Shown here piece after piece: positions 16,250-25,666 of a stretch of DNA of 46,656 bases. The translations under genes were made by a program, and so were the position numbers. Under the pieces are notes generated by a model that saw only the letters and a program-made list of their open reading frames with translations, had not been told where the DNA came from and searched no databases. Every line of letters starts with the position of its first letter. Position 1 is the stretch's first letter. Source of the DNA: an uncultured Prevotella sp. (GTDB taxonomy: Bacteria; Bacteroidota; Bacteroidia; Bacteroidales; Bacteroidaceae); NCBI GenBank assembly GCA_934254985.1, contig CAKQMS010000021.1, positions 1-46,656 on the forward strand. Direction: 5' to 3'.

Positions 16250-16348
16250 GTACCAGCTTAGTGTTACTTGAGTGTAAGCAAGGTGATACTCCAGTACCAG
16301 CAGGCTGAAACTGCAGTACCAGCTTAGCTACATTGAAATCGGTACTGG
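16250..16348. repeat. GTACCAGC-type direct and inverted repeats
   Basis: GTACCAGCTTAG occurs exactly twice (16250-16261 and 16317-16328). A third core is at 16294-16301. CCAGTACC (16291-16298) and GGTACTGG (16341-16348) are perfect inverted copies. Function is unknown; it may be a decayed dispersed repeat or a binding array. Confidence 0.5.
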
Positions 16349-16440
16349 GAGACTGTGTAAAAGGAGCCTGTTTTGATGTTGTTGTTAGCAATAATTAAAT
16401 TAATCTCTTACCTATTTTAATATAATTTATGTGCTATCTT

Positions 16441-16471
16441 TTGCCTTAATATTAATAATGTTGTACTTTTG
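16441..16471 (+). promoter_or_regulatory. Promoter of the Bat operon
   Basis: TTG at 16441-16443 and TACTTTTG at 16464-16471 are spaced by 20 nt. Transcription should start near 16475, about 48 nt before the moxR ATG. Confidence 0.7.
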
Positions 16472-16522
16472 CACGTAAAATAAAAAATAGAACAAAGTAG
16501 AACTATAATAAAACACATTATC

Positions 16523-17518
16523 ATGGCAGAATCTATTGATATCCGTGAATTGAACATTAGAATAGAACAGCAGAGCGGCTTCGTTACTAATCTCGTAGCT
16601 GGCATGGATAGAGTTATTGTTGGACAGAAACACCTTGTAGACTCTCTCCTTATTTCACTTCTTAGCGATGGTCACATCCTTCTTGAAGGTGTACCAGGTT
16701 TGGCTAAGACTTTGGCTATAAAAACCTTGGCACAACTCATTGATGCCGATTATTCTCGTATACAGTTTACTCCAGACCTTCTTCCTGCCGACGTGGTTGG
16801 TACTATGATTTATTCTCAGAAAGAGGAGAAGTTTCAGGTGAAGAAGGGTCCTGTGTTTGCTAACTTTGTGTTGGCAGACGAAATCAACCGTGCTCCAGCT
16901 AAGGTGCAGAGTGCTTTGCTCGAGGCTATGCAGGAACATCAGGTTACTATCGGTGAGCAGACATTCTCGCTCCCAAATCCATTCCTCGTGATGGCTACTC
17001 AGAACCCTATAGAGCAGGAAGGAACTTACCAGTTGCCAGAGGCACAGGTAGACCGTTTTATGCTCAAGGTGATTATCGATTATCCTACACTTGAAGAAGA
17101 AAAACTCATTATTCGCAATAATATCAAGGGCACATCGCCTGTGGTTACACCTGTTACAACAGCAAGCGAGATAGTAAAGGCTCGCGAGGTGGTAAATCAG
17201 GTTTATCTCGACGAAAAGATTGAGCAGTATATTGCCGACATCGTGTTTGCTTCACGTTATCCAGAGCGCTATCAGCTTGCAGAATTGAAGGATATGATAA
17301 CCTTCGGCGGAAGTCCTCGTGCCAGCATCAACCTTGCTAAGGCTGCTCGTGCTTACGCCTTTATCAAACATCGTGGCTATGTAGTTCCTGAAGATGTTAG
17401 AGCTGTGGCTCACGACGTGATGCGTCATCGTATCGGTCTGTCGTATGAGGCTGAGGCAAGCAATGTGACAAGCGAAGAAATCGTTTCAAGCATCATCAAT
17501 AAGGTGCAAGTGCCTTAA
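16523..17518 (+). CDS. MoxR-family AAA+ ATPase
   Basis: The 331-residue AAA+ protein has Walker A GVPGLAKT (56-63), Walker B FVLADE (115-120), NRAPAKVQSALLEAMQE and sensor-1 in MATQNPIEQEGTY, all MoxR hallmarks. MoxR proteins act as chaperones for maturation or metal insertion and are almost always linked to VWA-domain proteins, as here. It is the first gene of the aerotolerance operon, 34 nt before the DUF58 gene. The operon is named for its role in oxygen tolerance in Bacteroides fragilis. Confidence 0.93.
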   Translation: MAESIDIRELNIRIEQQSGFVTNLVAGMDRVIVGQKHLVDSLLISLLSDGHILLEGVPGLAKTLAIKTLAQLIDADYSRIQFTPDLLPADVVGTMIYSQKEEKFQVKKGPVFANFVLADEINRAPAKVQSALLEAMQEHQVTIGEQTFSLPNPFLVMATQNPIEQEGTYQLPEAQVDRFMLKVIIDYPTLEEEKLIIRNNIKGTSPVVTPVTTASEIVKAREVVNQVYLDEKIEQYIADIVFASRYPERYQLAELKDMITFGGSPRASINLAKAARAYAFIKHRGYVVPEDVRAVAHDVMRHRIGLSYEAEASNVTSEEIVSSIINKVQVP

Positions 17519-17530
17519 TGAGGAAAGTGT

Positions 17531-17552
17531 GAAGAATGAAGAGTGAATAATT
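17531..17552. repeat. Dispersed GAAGAAYGAAGAGTGAATAAT repeat, copy 1
   Basis: This 21-22-nt string between moxR and the DUF58 gene recurs with one mismatch at 26956-26977, and in part at 26933-26955. It is an intergenic repeat that does not disturb either gene. Confidence 0.7.
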
Positions 17553-18422
17553 ATGGATACACAAGAAATCTTAAAGAAAGTCAGGAAGATTGAGATAAAG
17601 ACACGCGGATTGAGCCAAAACATTTTTGCGGGTCAGTATCATTCTGCCTTTAAGGGTAGGGGAATGGCTTTCTCTGAGGTTAGGGAATATCAGTTTGGCG
17701 ACGACGTTCGAGATATAGACTGGAATGTCACAGCTCGCTTTCATCGTCCTTTCGTCAAGGTGTTTGAAGAAGAGCGTGAACTTACTGTGATGCTCTTGAT
17801 CGACGTTTCTGGTTCGCTCGACTTCGGTACCACTAAGCAGATGAAGCGAGATATGGTAACCGAGATTGCTGCCACTCTTGCTTTTAGTGCTATTCAGAAC
17901 AATGATAAGATAGGTGTTATATTCTTCTCAGACCGCATTGAGAAATATATTCCTCCTCAGAAGGGTCGCAAACATATATTATACATCATTCGCGAGATGC
18001 TCAACTTTGAGCCTCAGAGCAAGAAGACCGATTTGGGTATGGCTTTCGAGTATCTGACAAGAGTGATGAAGCGCAGATGCACAGCCTTTGTGCTTAGCGA
18101 CTTCTATCAGCGTGGCGACTTCTTGAAACCATTACAGATAGCAAACTCTAAGCACGACTTGGTGGCTATACAGGTTTACGACCCGTTGGCAAAACGATTG
18201 CCAGATGTAGGCTTGCTAAAGGTTAAGGATGGCGAGACAGGTCATGAGATGTATATCGACACTTCGAGCAAGAAACTTCGTATGGCACATGCCAAATACT
18301 GGATGCAGAAGGAAGGCGAACTGAAGCAGACCTTTGCCAAGAGTAAGGTTGACTGGACGAGCGTAGCCACAAACGAAGACTATGTAAAGGCTATGATGCT
18401 TTTGTTTGCGCAACGCAACTAA
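17553..18422 (+). CDS. DUF58 domain protein of the Bat operon
   Basis: The 289-residue protein carries the DUF58 signature YQFGDDVRDIDWNVTAR (46-62) followed by a VWA-like fold with DVSGS (84-88). In the family the signature precedes an integrin-like metal site. No membrane helix is evident, so it should be cytoplasmic or peripheral. DUF58 proteins are standard partners of MoxR and of BatA/BatB VWA proteins, and the spacing (34 nt after moxR, 14 nt before the next gene) supports one complex. The exact biochemical role is not known for the family. Confidence 0.92.
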   Translation: MDTQEILKKVRKIEIKTRGLSQNIFAGQYHSAFKGRGMAFSEVREYQFGDDVRDIDWNVTARFHRPFVKVFEEERELTVMLLIDVSGSLDFGTTKQMKRDMVTEIAATLAFSAIQNNDKIGVIFFSDRIEKYIPPQKGRKHILYIIREMLNFEPQSKKTDLGMAFEYLTRVMKRRCTAFVLSDFYQRGDFLKPLQIANSKHDLVAIQVYDPLAKRLPDVGLLKVKDGETGHEMYIDTSSKKLRMAHAKYWMQKEGELKQTFAKSKVDWTSVATNEDYVKAMMLLFAQRN

Positions 18423-18436
18423 CATTGATTTAAGAA

Positions 18437-19525
18437 ATGAAAACTATTTCAAGAATATTGTCGTATTTGCTGCTGTTGGCTGCATGTGTGGTGTCGGAAA
18501 AGGCATCAGCACAAGTGTCGGTACAAGCAAATATGGATTCTATAGAGATACTAATAGGCGAGCAGGCTCACATGTTTGTTGAGGTTACTGCCAAGAAGGG
18601 TGCCGCTATCTCGTGGCCGGAACTCAAGCCTAATACTTATCTCGTGCCTGGTGTAGAAATCGTGGATGTTACCAATGCTGACACTTCGGCATTGGACAAC
18701 GATATGGTGAAAGTAGTTCGCAAGCTTACCCTAACTTCTTTCGACAATAAGCTTTATCCTATACCAGGAATGAAGGTTAAAGTGAATGGTAAGCAATATG
18801 CTGCTAACACTTTGGCGCTTAAAGTGTTGACAGTAGACGTCGATAGTGTTCATCCTAACCAGTTTTATCCACCAAAGGATGTTCAAGACAATCCTTTCAA
18901 GTGGAGCGATTGGAGTGGGGTGATAGCTGTTGGCGTGTTGTTATGGTTGCTTGTTGTTGCCATGATTTATCTATTGGTACGTCTGAAGCAAAACAAGCCT
19001 ATTATCACTCATATCAGAATTGTTAAGCGTGTGCCTGCTCATCAGAAAGCTCTTAATGCAATTGACAAGATTAAGGCCGACCACATGCAGACAAGCGAAG
19101 ATCAGAAGACTTACTACACTCAGCTTACCGACACCCTTCGTCAGTATATTCAGGAACGTTTCGGATTCTCGGCTAAGGAGATGACTTCGTCAGAAATCAT
19201 CGACCGTCTACAGAGCAATGGCGACAAGACTATGATTGACGAATTGCGCGAACTCTTTACTACTGCCGACTTGGTGAAGTTTGCCAAGCATTCTACGCTT
19301 ATCAACGAAAACGATATGAACCTCGTGAATGCCATCAACTTCATCGACCAAACAAAGGTTGAGGGACAGCCTACCGAGGAGCGCATAGTGCCACAGCTTA
19401 GCGAAAACGAGCAGAAGCAACGTTCTGTGAGAATAACCATCAAGGGCTTGCTCTATGGCTTGGCTGTGATGATAGTTTTGGCAGTTGCTTATGTGGCATA
19501 TAACTTGTATTCACTTTTGAACTAA
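18437..19525 (+). CDS. BatD-like membrane protein of the Bat operon
   Basis: The 362-residue protein has a signal peptide (cut near ASAQ, residue 26) and a periplasmic domain of about 130 residues with BatD/Ig-like strands (DSIEILIGEQAHMFVEV). A membrane helix follows at 160-182, then a cytoplasmic helical domain of about 150 residues and a final membrane helix at about 340-361. The cytoplasmic part (YYTQLTDTLRQYIQERFG) resembles the tail of BatD and DUF4381 proteins. It lies between the DUF58 gene and batA, with 14 and 7 nt gaps. It corresponds to the extra gene often found in bat operons, for which I am not confident of a symbol. Confidence 0.8.
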   Translation: MKTISRILSYLLLLAACVVSEKASAQVSVQANMDSIEILIGEQAHMFVEVTAKKGAAISWPELKPNTYLVPGVEIVDVTNADTSALDNDMVKVVRKLTLTSFDNKLYPIPGMKVKVNGKQYAANTLALKVLTVDVDSVHPNQFYPPKDVQDNPFKWSDWSGVIAVGVLLWLLVVAMIYLLVRLKQNKPIITHIRIVKRVPAHQKALNAIDKIKADHMQTSEDQKTYYTQLTDTLRQYIQERFGFSAKEMTSSEIIDRLQSNGDKTMIDELRELFTTADLVKFAKHSTLINENDMNLVNAINFIDQTKVEGQPTEERIVPQLSENEQKQRSVRITIKGLLYGLAVMIVLAVAYVAYNLYSLLN

Positions 19526-19532
19526 ACGAACA

Positions 19533-20531
19533 ATGGAATTTGCTAATAAAGAATATTTCCTGCTTCTGTTATTGTTGATTCCATATATATTATGGTATTT
19601 CCTTGATAACAAGAAAAAGGAACCAACTTTAAGAATGAGCGACACCTTCGCTTACCTTTATGCTCCAAAGAGTTGGAAGGTGAGGTTGGTGCATCTACCA
19701 ATGGTGTTGAGATGTATTGTCTTCTCATTGGTAGTGATAGTGCTTGCTCGTCCTCAAACTCATAACTCTTGGGGTAGCCGTACTGTAGAAGGTATCGACA
19801 TTATGCTTGCTATGGACGTTTCTACATCTATGCTTGCTGAAGATTTGCGACCAAACCGTATGGAAGCTGCTAAGGATGTTGCTGCTGAGTTTATAAGCGG
19901 TCGTCCAAGCGACAATATTGGTCTTACCATCTTTGCAGGCGAGTCGTTTACTCAATGTCCAATGACTACCGACCATGCCAGTTTGCTCAACCTGCTGCAG
20001 AATGTTCGTACCGACATGGCTGCTATGGGACTTATCGAGGATGGTACTGCCATTGGTATGGGATTGGCTAATGCCGTTAGCAGATTAAAGGATTCCAAGG
20101 CAAAGAGCAAGGTGGTAATCTTGCTTACCGATGGTTCTAACAACCGTGGCGACATTTCTCCTATCACAGCGGCGCAGATAGCTAAGAGCTTGGGCATCAG
20201 AGTGTATACTATTGGCGTAGGAACCAATAAGGTGGCACGCTATCCAATGCCTGTAGCTGGTGGTGTGCAGTATGTGAATATCCCTGTAGAGATTGACAAT
20301 AAGACTCTCTCAGAGATAGCTGCTCTTACTGATGGTAACTTCTATCGAGCTACAAACAATAAGGAACTGCAACAAATTTATCACGATATCGACAAACTCG
20401 AAAAGAGCAAGATGAACGTTAAGAAGTTCTCGAAGCGATATGAGGCTTATCAGCCATTTGCCTTGGCAGCCATTCTGCTGTTGCTGTTGGAGATATTGTT
20501 GCGCAATACAGTTTTAAGGAGAATACCTTAA
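19533..20531 (+). CDS. batA: BatA, VWA-domain inner-membrane protein
   Basis: The 332-residue protein has N-terminal membrane helices (about 8-24 and 57-72), a VWA domain and a C-terminal helix near 309-326. The metal-ion-dependent adhesion site is complete: DVSTS (95-99), a Thr in the second loop and LLTDGSNNRG. The protein should expose its VWA domain to one side of the inner membrane and bind partners through Mg. In B. fragilis the bat genes support growth after oxygen exposure. It is the first of two VWA paralogues and lies 21 nt before batB. Confidence 0.9.
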   Translation: MEFANKEYFLLLLLLIPYILWYFLDNKKKEPTLRMSDTFAYLYAPKSWKVRLVHLPMVLRCIVFSLVVIVLARPQTHNSWGSRTVEGIDIMLAMDVSTSMLAEDLRPNRMEAAKDVAAEFISGRPSDNIGLTIFAGESFTQCPMTTDHASLLNLLQNVRTDMAAMGLIEDGTAIGMGLANAVSRLKDSKAKSKVVILLTDGSNNRGDISPITAAQIAKSLGIRVYTIGVGTNKVARYPMPVAGGVQYVNIPVEIDNKTLSEIAALTDGNFYRATNNKELQQIYHDIDKLEKSKMNVKKFSKRYEAYQPFALAAILLLLLEILLRNTVLRRIP

Positions 20532-20552
20532 GCATCATAAAATAAATTGATT

Positions 20553-21575
20553 ATGCTGAGATTTGAAGATCCTATATACCTATATATGTTGTTGGCAGTA
20601 CCAGCCTTGGTATTGCTGCGACTTGCTTTGTGGCGCATAAGGAAAAAGAAGCTGAATGCTTTGGGCGACTATGCTTTGCTCAAGCAACTGATGCCTGATG
20701 TTTCGAAGTATCGCCCTACGGTGAAGTTCTATCTGCTTGTTGCTGCCTACACCATGTTGGTGTTGTTGCTTGCACGTCCTCAGATGGGAAGCAAGATATC
20801 GCGCGAGAAACGCAATGGTATTGAAGCCATCATTTGTTTGGATATCTCGAACTCTATGTTGGCGCAGGATGTAGTGCCAAGCCGATTAGACAAGTCGAAG
20901 ATGATGATAGAAAACCTTATCGACAACTTTACCAACGACAAGATTGGTCTTGTGGTGTTTGCTGGCGACGCCTTCGTACAGCTTCCTATCACCAGCGACT
21001 ATGTTTCGGCAAAGATGTTTCTTTCTAATATCGACCCTTCGCTTATTGCTACTCAGGGTACAGATATTGCTCGCGCCATAGATATGGCAACAAAGAGCTT
21101 TACTAAGCAAGAGAAAGTGGGCCGCGCCATTATCGTTATTACCGATGGCGAAGACCATGAGGGTGGAGCCAAAGAAGCTGCCGCGGCTGCTTATAAGAAA
21201 GGTATAAACGTGTTTGTGCTTGGTATTGGCGACCCTAAGGGTTCACCTATTCCTATGGCAAATGGCGGATATATGACCGACTCGCGAGGCGAAACTGTGA
21301 TGTCGGCATTGAACACTCAGATGTGCCGTGAGATTGCTCAGGCAGGTAGTGGCACATACATTCATGTAGACAATACAAGCGATGCACAAGAAGATTTGAA
21401 CGAAGGCTTGGCAAAGCTCCAGCGTGGCGAAACAGACTCTGTTATTTACAGCGAGTTTGATGAACAGTTCCAGGCTTTCGGCATTCTTGTTATATTGCTT
21501 CTCATAATAGAAGTATGTCTGTTGGAAGTTAAGAATCCAACTCTTGGAAAGATAAAACTATTCAAAAGAAAATAA
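20553..21575 (+). CDS. batB: BatB, VWA-domain inner-membrane protein
   Basis: The 340-residue paralogue of BatA has the same layout: two N-terminal helices, a VWA domain with DISNS (97-101) and VITDGEDHEGG, and a C-terminal helix. The BatA and BatB metal loops differ (DVSTS against DISNS), which suggests different ligands. The ATG at 20553 was chosen; the frame is open six bases further to a TTG. A 66-nt gap with a small ATCAAA/TTTGAT hairpin (21596-21611) separates it from batC. Confidence 0.9.
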   Translation: MLRFEDPIYLYMLLAVPALVLLRLALWRIRKKKLNALGDYALLKQLMPDVSKYRPTVKFYLLVAAYTMLVLLLARPQMGSKISREKRNGIEAIICLDISNSMLAQDVVPSRLDKSKMMIENLIDNFTNDKIGLVVFAGDAFVQLPITSDYVSAKMFLSNIDPSLIATQGTDIARAIDMATKSFTKQEKVGRAIIVITDGEDHEGGAKEAAAAAYKKGINVFVLGIGDPKGSPIPMANGGYMTDSRGETVMSALNTQMCREIAQAGSGTYIHVDNTSDAQEDLNEGLAKLQRGETDSVIYSEFDEQFQAFGILVILLLIIEVCLLEVKNPTLGKIKLFKRK

Positions 21576-21641
21576 CGCTTGGTTGCGATAATGCCATCAA
21601 ATACGTTTGATAGTTTATTTGCTAAAGATTTATATTAGATT

Positions 21642-22340
21642 ATGTTAAAGATCTACTCATATTTATATAAGAGCATCATGCTGTTGCTGATGTCAACATT
21701 TGCACTTACAGCATCTGCACAAGCCGATCGTAAGTTTATCCGTAATGGAAACAGACTGTATCGTCAGCAGCAGTTTGCTAAGGCTGAAGCAGAATATCGC
21801 AAAGCTCTGTCGGCAAACTCTCGCAACACCCAGGCTTCTTACAACCTTGGTTGCGCACTATTGCAGCAGCAGAAAGACTCTGCAGCAATTGCTCAGTTTG
21901 AGAATGCTGGAAAAGCAGAAACAAGCAAGCGCAGAAAGGCTATGGCTTACCATAACATGGGTGTGATTTGTCAGAAGCATCAGATGTTTTCTGAGGCTAT
22001 TGAGGCTTATAAGGAGAGCTTGAGAAACAATCCTTCTGACAATGAGACCAGATACAACCTTGAGCTTTGTCGCCGACAGCTGAAGAATCAGAAGAAGAAC
22101 GACAAGAATCAAAATAATAAAGAAGATAAGAATAAAGACAAGCAAAAAGAGCAACAGCAAAAACAAGATAAAAAACAGAGCGACAAGCAACAGAAGCAGC
22201 AGCAACCTCAGCAACAGATGAGCAAAGAGAATGCTGAACAAATGCTTAATGCTGCAATGCAGGAAGAGAAGGCTACACAGCAGAAGCTAAAGCAGAAGCA
22301 ACAGCAGCCACAACGTCGTAAACTTGATCAAAACTGGTAA
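21642..22340 (+). CDS. batC: BatC, TPR periplasmic protein
   Basis: The 232-residue precursor has a signal peptide (cut near ASAQA, about residue 27) and about three TPR units at 29-145 (GNRLYRQQQFAKAEAEYRKAL, ASYNLGCALLQQQ, AYHNMGVICQKHQ). A highly charged Lys/Gln-rich tail of about 80 residues follows, with QQKQ-type runs and a short helical AEQMLNAAMQEE motif. The tail looks disordered. TPRs suggest it scaffolds BatA/BatB or BatD. The stop overlaps an upstream TTG of batD, and the batD ATG follows 7 nt later. Confidence 0.88.
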   Translation: MLKIYSYLYKSIMLLLMSTFALTASAQADRKFIRNGNRLYRQQQFAKAEAEYRKALSANSRNTQASYNLGCALLQQQKDSAAIAQFENAGKAETSKRRKAMAYHNMGVICQKHQMFSEAIEAYKESLRNNPSDNETRYNLELCRRQLKNQKKNDKNQNNKEDKNKDKQKEQQQKQDKKQSDKQQKQQQPQQQMSKENAEQMLNAAMQEEKATQQKLKQKQQQPQRRKLDQNW

Positions 22341-22347
22341 TTTGCTA

Positions 22348-24930
22348 ATGAGTATGAAAAGAAGTAGTATATTTCTTATATGTCTATTTGTTGCCTGTGC
22401 ATGCTTTTCGCAGGTTATCCGTGTGTCGGCTCCTTCGAGAGTGGAGGCGGGCGAAAACTTCCGTGTCTCTTTCAAGGTGACAACACAAGATGTTGACGAT
22501 TTCCGTTCTGGATTACATTCTACTGATGTTGTAGAGGTGATAGCTGGTCCTTACACATCTTCTGAGTCAAGTTTCCAGATGGTGAATGGTCATACTTCGT
22601 CATCGTCGTCGATTACTTACACTTATACTTTGTATGCAGCAAAGAGTGGCGTATACAATATTCCTGCTGCACACGCAAGGGTAGGCGGCAAGCAGATTTC
22701 TTCAAGTCCTGCCAAGGTGACTGTGGTCGGTTCGGCACAAGGACGTGGCAACAATTCACCAAAGATGCACGAAGACGACAACTATCAGCCACATATGAGG
22801 GCCGCCGGAAGTGCCATCTCGGGTAGAGACCTGTTTATAAAGGTTAGCGCCAATAAGAAAAAGGTGTATGAGCAGGAGCCTATCTTGCTCACATATAAGG
22901 TTTATACTCTCGTTGACCTGACACAGCTCGAAGGTAAGATGCCTGAGCTAACAGGTTTCCATACTCAGGAAATACCTTTGCCACAGCAGAAGAGTTTCCA
23001 TATCGAGCGAGTTAATGGTAAACCATATCGTACCGTTACTTGGAGTCAGTATGTGATGTATCCTCAGATGACAGGAAAAATGGAGATTCCAAGTATCACC
23101 TTCAAGGGTATCGTGGTTCAGCAGAATCGTTCGGTAGATCCTTTCGAAGCTTTCTTTAATGGTGGTTCTGGTTATGTTGAGGTGAAGCGTAATATCGTGG
23201 CTCCTTCTATCAAAATAGATGTACTGCCATTGCCACAGAAACCTGCCAACTTCTCGGGTGGAGTGGGTAAGTTTAATATTTCTGCTCAGCTTAATAAGAA
23301 TGAACTAAAGGCTGGCGACCCGTTGTCGCTAAGAATCGTTGTGGGTGGTATTGGCAACTTGAAACTCATCAAGCAGCCTGTTGTTAACTTCCCTAAGGAT
23401 TGGGACAAATATGATCCAAAGGTAACTGACAAGACTAAGCTTACTTCCAACGGTCTTGAGGGCAACATGATTTATGATATTCTTGCTGTGCCTCGCAATC
23501 AGGGACATTATACAATTCCGCCTGTAGAGCTTACTTATTATGACACATCGCTCAATCAATACAAGACCATCAAGACTCAAAGCTTTGAGATTGAAGTGGC
23601 AAAGGGCGATGGTTCGCGCTCATCTGTTGTAGACTACAGCAAAGATCAGCCAAAGGATATAAAGGATATTAAGAAGGGAGATGCAGAATTGCATTCTGTA
23701 GACAATTTCTTCTTTGGTTCCGTTGGCTACTTGATGTCGTTATTAATTCCTTTTGTTGCCTTTGTGGCTTTGCTCGTAATATTCCGCAAGCGTGCTATCG
23801 ATAATGCCGACTTAGTGAAGATGAAGGGTAAGAAGGCTAACAAGATTGCAACTAAGCGTTTGCGCCAGGCTAACAAGCTGATGCTTGCTGGAAAGTCAAA
23901 CGAATTCTACGATGAGGTGTTGCGTGCACTTTGGGGTTATGTAGGCGACAAGCTAAATATGCCAGCCGAGAAACTCTCTCGCGAAAATATCTCAGAGAAG
24001 TTGCAGTCGCATAATGTTGACGATAATACTATTAGCAAGTTCCTTAGTGCCATCGACGATTGCGAGATGATGCGATTTGCTCCTGGCGACCCAGAGGGAA
24101 ATATGAATAAGACATTCGAGAGTGCTATGACTGCTATCATGGAGATAGAAAATGTTATGAAGAAGAAATCGAACAAGGCAAAAGCTTTTGGTTTTTCTTT
24201 CGTATTGATGATACTTATGCTCATGCCATTGTCGGCTAATGCTATCACAAAGCAGAATGCTGACGATGAATATGCAAAGGGCAACTATCAGCAGGCAATA
24301 AAGGATTATCAAGAGATATTGAAGACAGGAGTGTCGTCAGAGATTTATTATAATCTCGGCAATGCTTATTATCGTACAGATAATATCACTCAGGCTTTGC
24401 TTTCTTATGAGCGTGCTTTGCAACTGTCGCCTGGCGACAACGACATTCGTTTTAATCTTCAGTATGCACGATCAAAGACTATTGATAAGATAACACCAGA
24501 GACAGAGATGTTCTTTGTGACATGGTATCATTCGCTGGTCAACTTCACAAGCGTAGACCGTTGGGCTAACACAGCTATCGTCTCTATCGTAATGGCTTTG
24601 TTGCTAATATTGGTATTCTTGTTTGCTCCACAGATGTGGGCACGCAAATCGGGATTCTATGGCTCTGCTGCCTTCTTGCTGTTGTTTGCTTTTGCAAATC
24701 TCTTTGCATTCCAGCAGAAGCATGAGCTTGAGACAAAGCAGGGGGCAATAGTAATAGCACCAACAGTTAATGTAAAGAAGACTCCTGCAGCTTCGGGTAC
24801 TGACGTCTTCGTTATCCACGAGGGTACACGTGTAGACATCACAGATAGAGGTATGAAACAATGGAGAGGTATCAAACTTGCCGATGGCAGAGAGGGATGG
24901 CTCAAGACTTCGCAAATAGAGGAAATATAA
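22348..24930 (+). CDS. BatD-BatE fusion protein
   Basis: The 860-residue product joins two proteins that are separate in many relatives. Residues 1-22 are a signal peptide. About 23-430 are the periplasmic BatD region of repeated Ig-like beta domains. A membrane helix lies near 458-478, followed by a cytoplasmic helical domain to about 600. At residue 604 an in-frame ATG (24157) begins MKKKSNKAKAFGF and a hydrophobic stretch ending in SANA, which looks like a complete second signal peptide. After it come two to three TPR units (NADDEYAKGNYQQAI), two membrane helices and a C-terminal SH3-like domain (VNVKKTPAAS, GREGWLK). The junction is therefore BatD directly fused to BatE. Translation could also restart at 24157. 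ATG 22354 is an alternative start. Confidence 0.88.
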   Translation: MSMKRSSIFLICLFVACACFSQVIRVSAPSRVEAGENFRVSFKVTTQDVDDFRSGLHSTDVVEVIAGPYTSSESSFQMVNGHTSSSSSITYTYTLYAAKSGVYNIPAAHARVGGKQISSSPAKVTVVGSAQGRGNNSPKMHEDDNYQPHMRAAGSAISGRDLFIKVSANKKKVYEQEPILLTYKVYTLVDLTQLEGKMPELTGFHTQEIPLPQQKSFHIERVNGKPYRTVTWSQYVMYPQMTGKMEIPSITFKGIVVQQNRSVDPFEAFFNGGSGYVEVKRNIVAPSIKIDVLPLPQKPANFSGGVGKFNISAQLNKNELKAGDPLSLRIVVGGIGNLKLIKQPVVNFPKDWDKYDPKVTDKTKLTSNGLEGNMIYDILAVPRNQGHYTIPPVELTYYDTSLNQYKTIKTQSFEIEVAKGDGSRSSVVDYSKDQPKDIKDIKKGDAELHSVDNFFFGSVGYLMSLLIPFVAFVALLVIFRKRAIDNADLVKMKGKKANKIATKRLRQANKLMLAGKSNEFYDEVLRALWGYVGDKLNMPAEKLSRENISEKLQSHNVDDNTISKFLSAIDDCEMMRFAPGDPEGNMNKTFESAMTAIMEIENVMKKKSNKAKAFGFSFVLMILMLMPLSANAITKQNADDEYAKGNYQQAIKDYQEILKTGVSSEIYYNLGNAYYRTDNITQALLSYERALQLSPGDNDIRFNLQYARSKTIDKITPETEMFFVTWYHSLVNFTSVDRWANTAIVSIVMALLLILVFLFAPQMWARKSGFYGSAAFLLLFAFANLFAFQQKHELETKQGAIVIAPTVNVKKTPAASGTDVFVIHEGTRVDITDRGMKQWRGIKLADGREGWLKTSQIEEI

Positions 24931-24942
24931 TATACCACAGGT

Positions 24943-25626
24943 ATGCAGACATTAATAGATTTTGATTCCCAATTATTCATGATGCTCAATGGTAGCGACT
25001 CGTCGTTTGTTGATGGCATCATGATGGTAATCACCAACGGCATTACTTGGATTCCGTTGTATATTGCTCTGTTATTGTTGGTGATTAAAAACAACGAGTC
25101 GATGACGCAGATTGTTATCTTTACATCTTGCGCCATAGGTTGCGTATTGCTTTCCACTATAGCTGCCGACTTCATAGCAAAACCTTTGGTTGAACGTTGG
25201 CGACCATCGAGCGACCCTTTGATAAAATATGCAGTAGATGTAGTCAACGACTATCGACCAGGCAAATATGGTTTCTTCTCTGCTCATGCTGCCAACACCT
25301 TCTCGTTGGCGTTGTATCTTAGTCTATGGGTAAAGAACAGACTATTCTCTTTTGCCATAATATCGTGGTCGTTGCTGAATTGCTATTCGCGAATTTATCT
25401 TGGCGCTCACTATCCTTCTGATGTTGTGGTAGGCTTGTTGGTCGGTGCTGTCATTGCAGTATTGTTTTATCTGCTTAGTCGCAAACTGTTTTTTAAGATA
25501 AGTTCCAATTTTAATTATGTATCAACTCAATATTCTGCTACTGGTTATAGTGTTACCGATATTGACATGGTGCTCACAGTGATAGGCTTCCTTTATATAT
25601 TGATTATAATAATTCCGCTGTTATAA
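24943..25626 (+). CDS. PAP2-family membrane phosphatase
   Basis: The 227-residue protein is a six-helix type 2 phosphatidic acid phosphatase. The three active-site motifs are K80-x6-R87P88 (KPLVERWRP), FSAH (112-115) with catalytic His115, and SR(149-150)xxxxxH156xxxD160 (SRIYLGAHYPSD). Such enzymes dephosphorylate lipid phosphates or undecaprenyl pyrophosphate on the periplasmic face. The gene follows batDE by 12 nt and may ride on the Bat transcript. The substrate cannot be told; undecaprenyl pyrophosphate recycling or lipid A phosphate removal are both possible. Confidence 0.9.
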   Translation: MQTLIDFDSQLFMMLNGSDSSFVDGIMMVITNGITWIPLYIALLLLVIKNNESMTQIVIFTSCAIGCVLLSTIAADFIAKPLVERWRPSSDPLIKYAVDVVNDYRPGKYGFFSAHAANTFSLALYLSLWVKNRLFSFAIISWSLLNCYSRIYLGAHYPSDVVVGLLVGAVIAVLFYLLSRKLFFKISSNFNYVSTQYSATGYSVTDIDMVLTVIGFLYILIIIIPLL

Positions 25627-25666
25627 ACAACCGCAGCAATAAAAGAAATTATGTTATTCTGAAATC

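Larger units (their letters stand above)
16132..16522. other. Intergenic region with terminator, repeated GTACCAGC motifs and moxR promoter
   Basis: The first part is the permease terminator (16138-16188). The middle part (16245-16350) has three direct GTACCAGC copies and one inverted GGTACTGG. The last part carries the moxR promoter. No gene is supported. Confidence 0.6.

Noticed and set aside
16206..16391. A 61-codon frame on the minus strand in the repeat region before moxR
   Set aside because: It covers the GTACCAGC repeats, lacks a promoter box and has no protein-like composition.
21576..21641. Terminator between batB and batC
   Set aside because: Only a 6-bp ATCAAA/TTTGAT hairpin without a T run; the operon probably continues.
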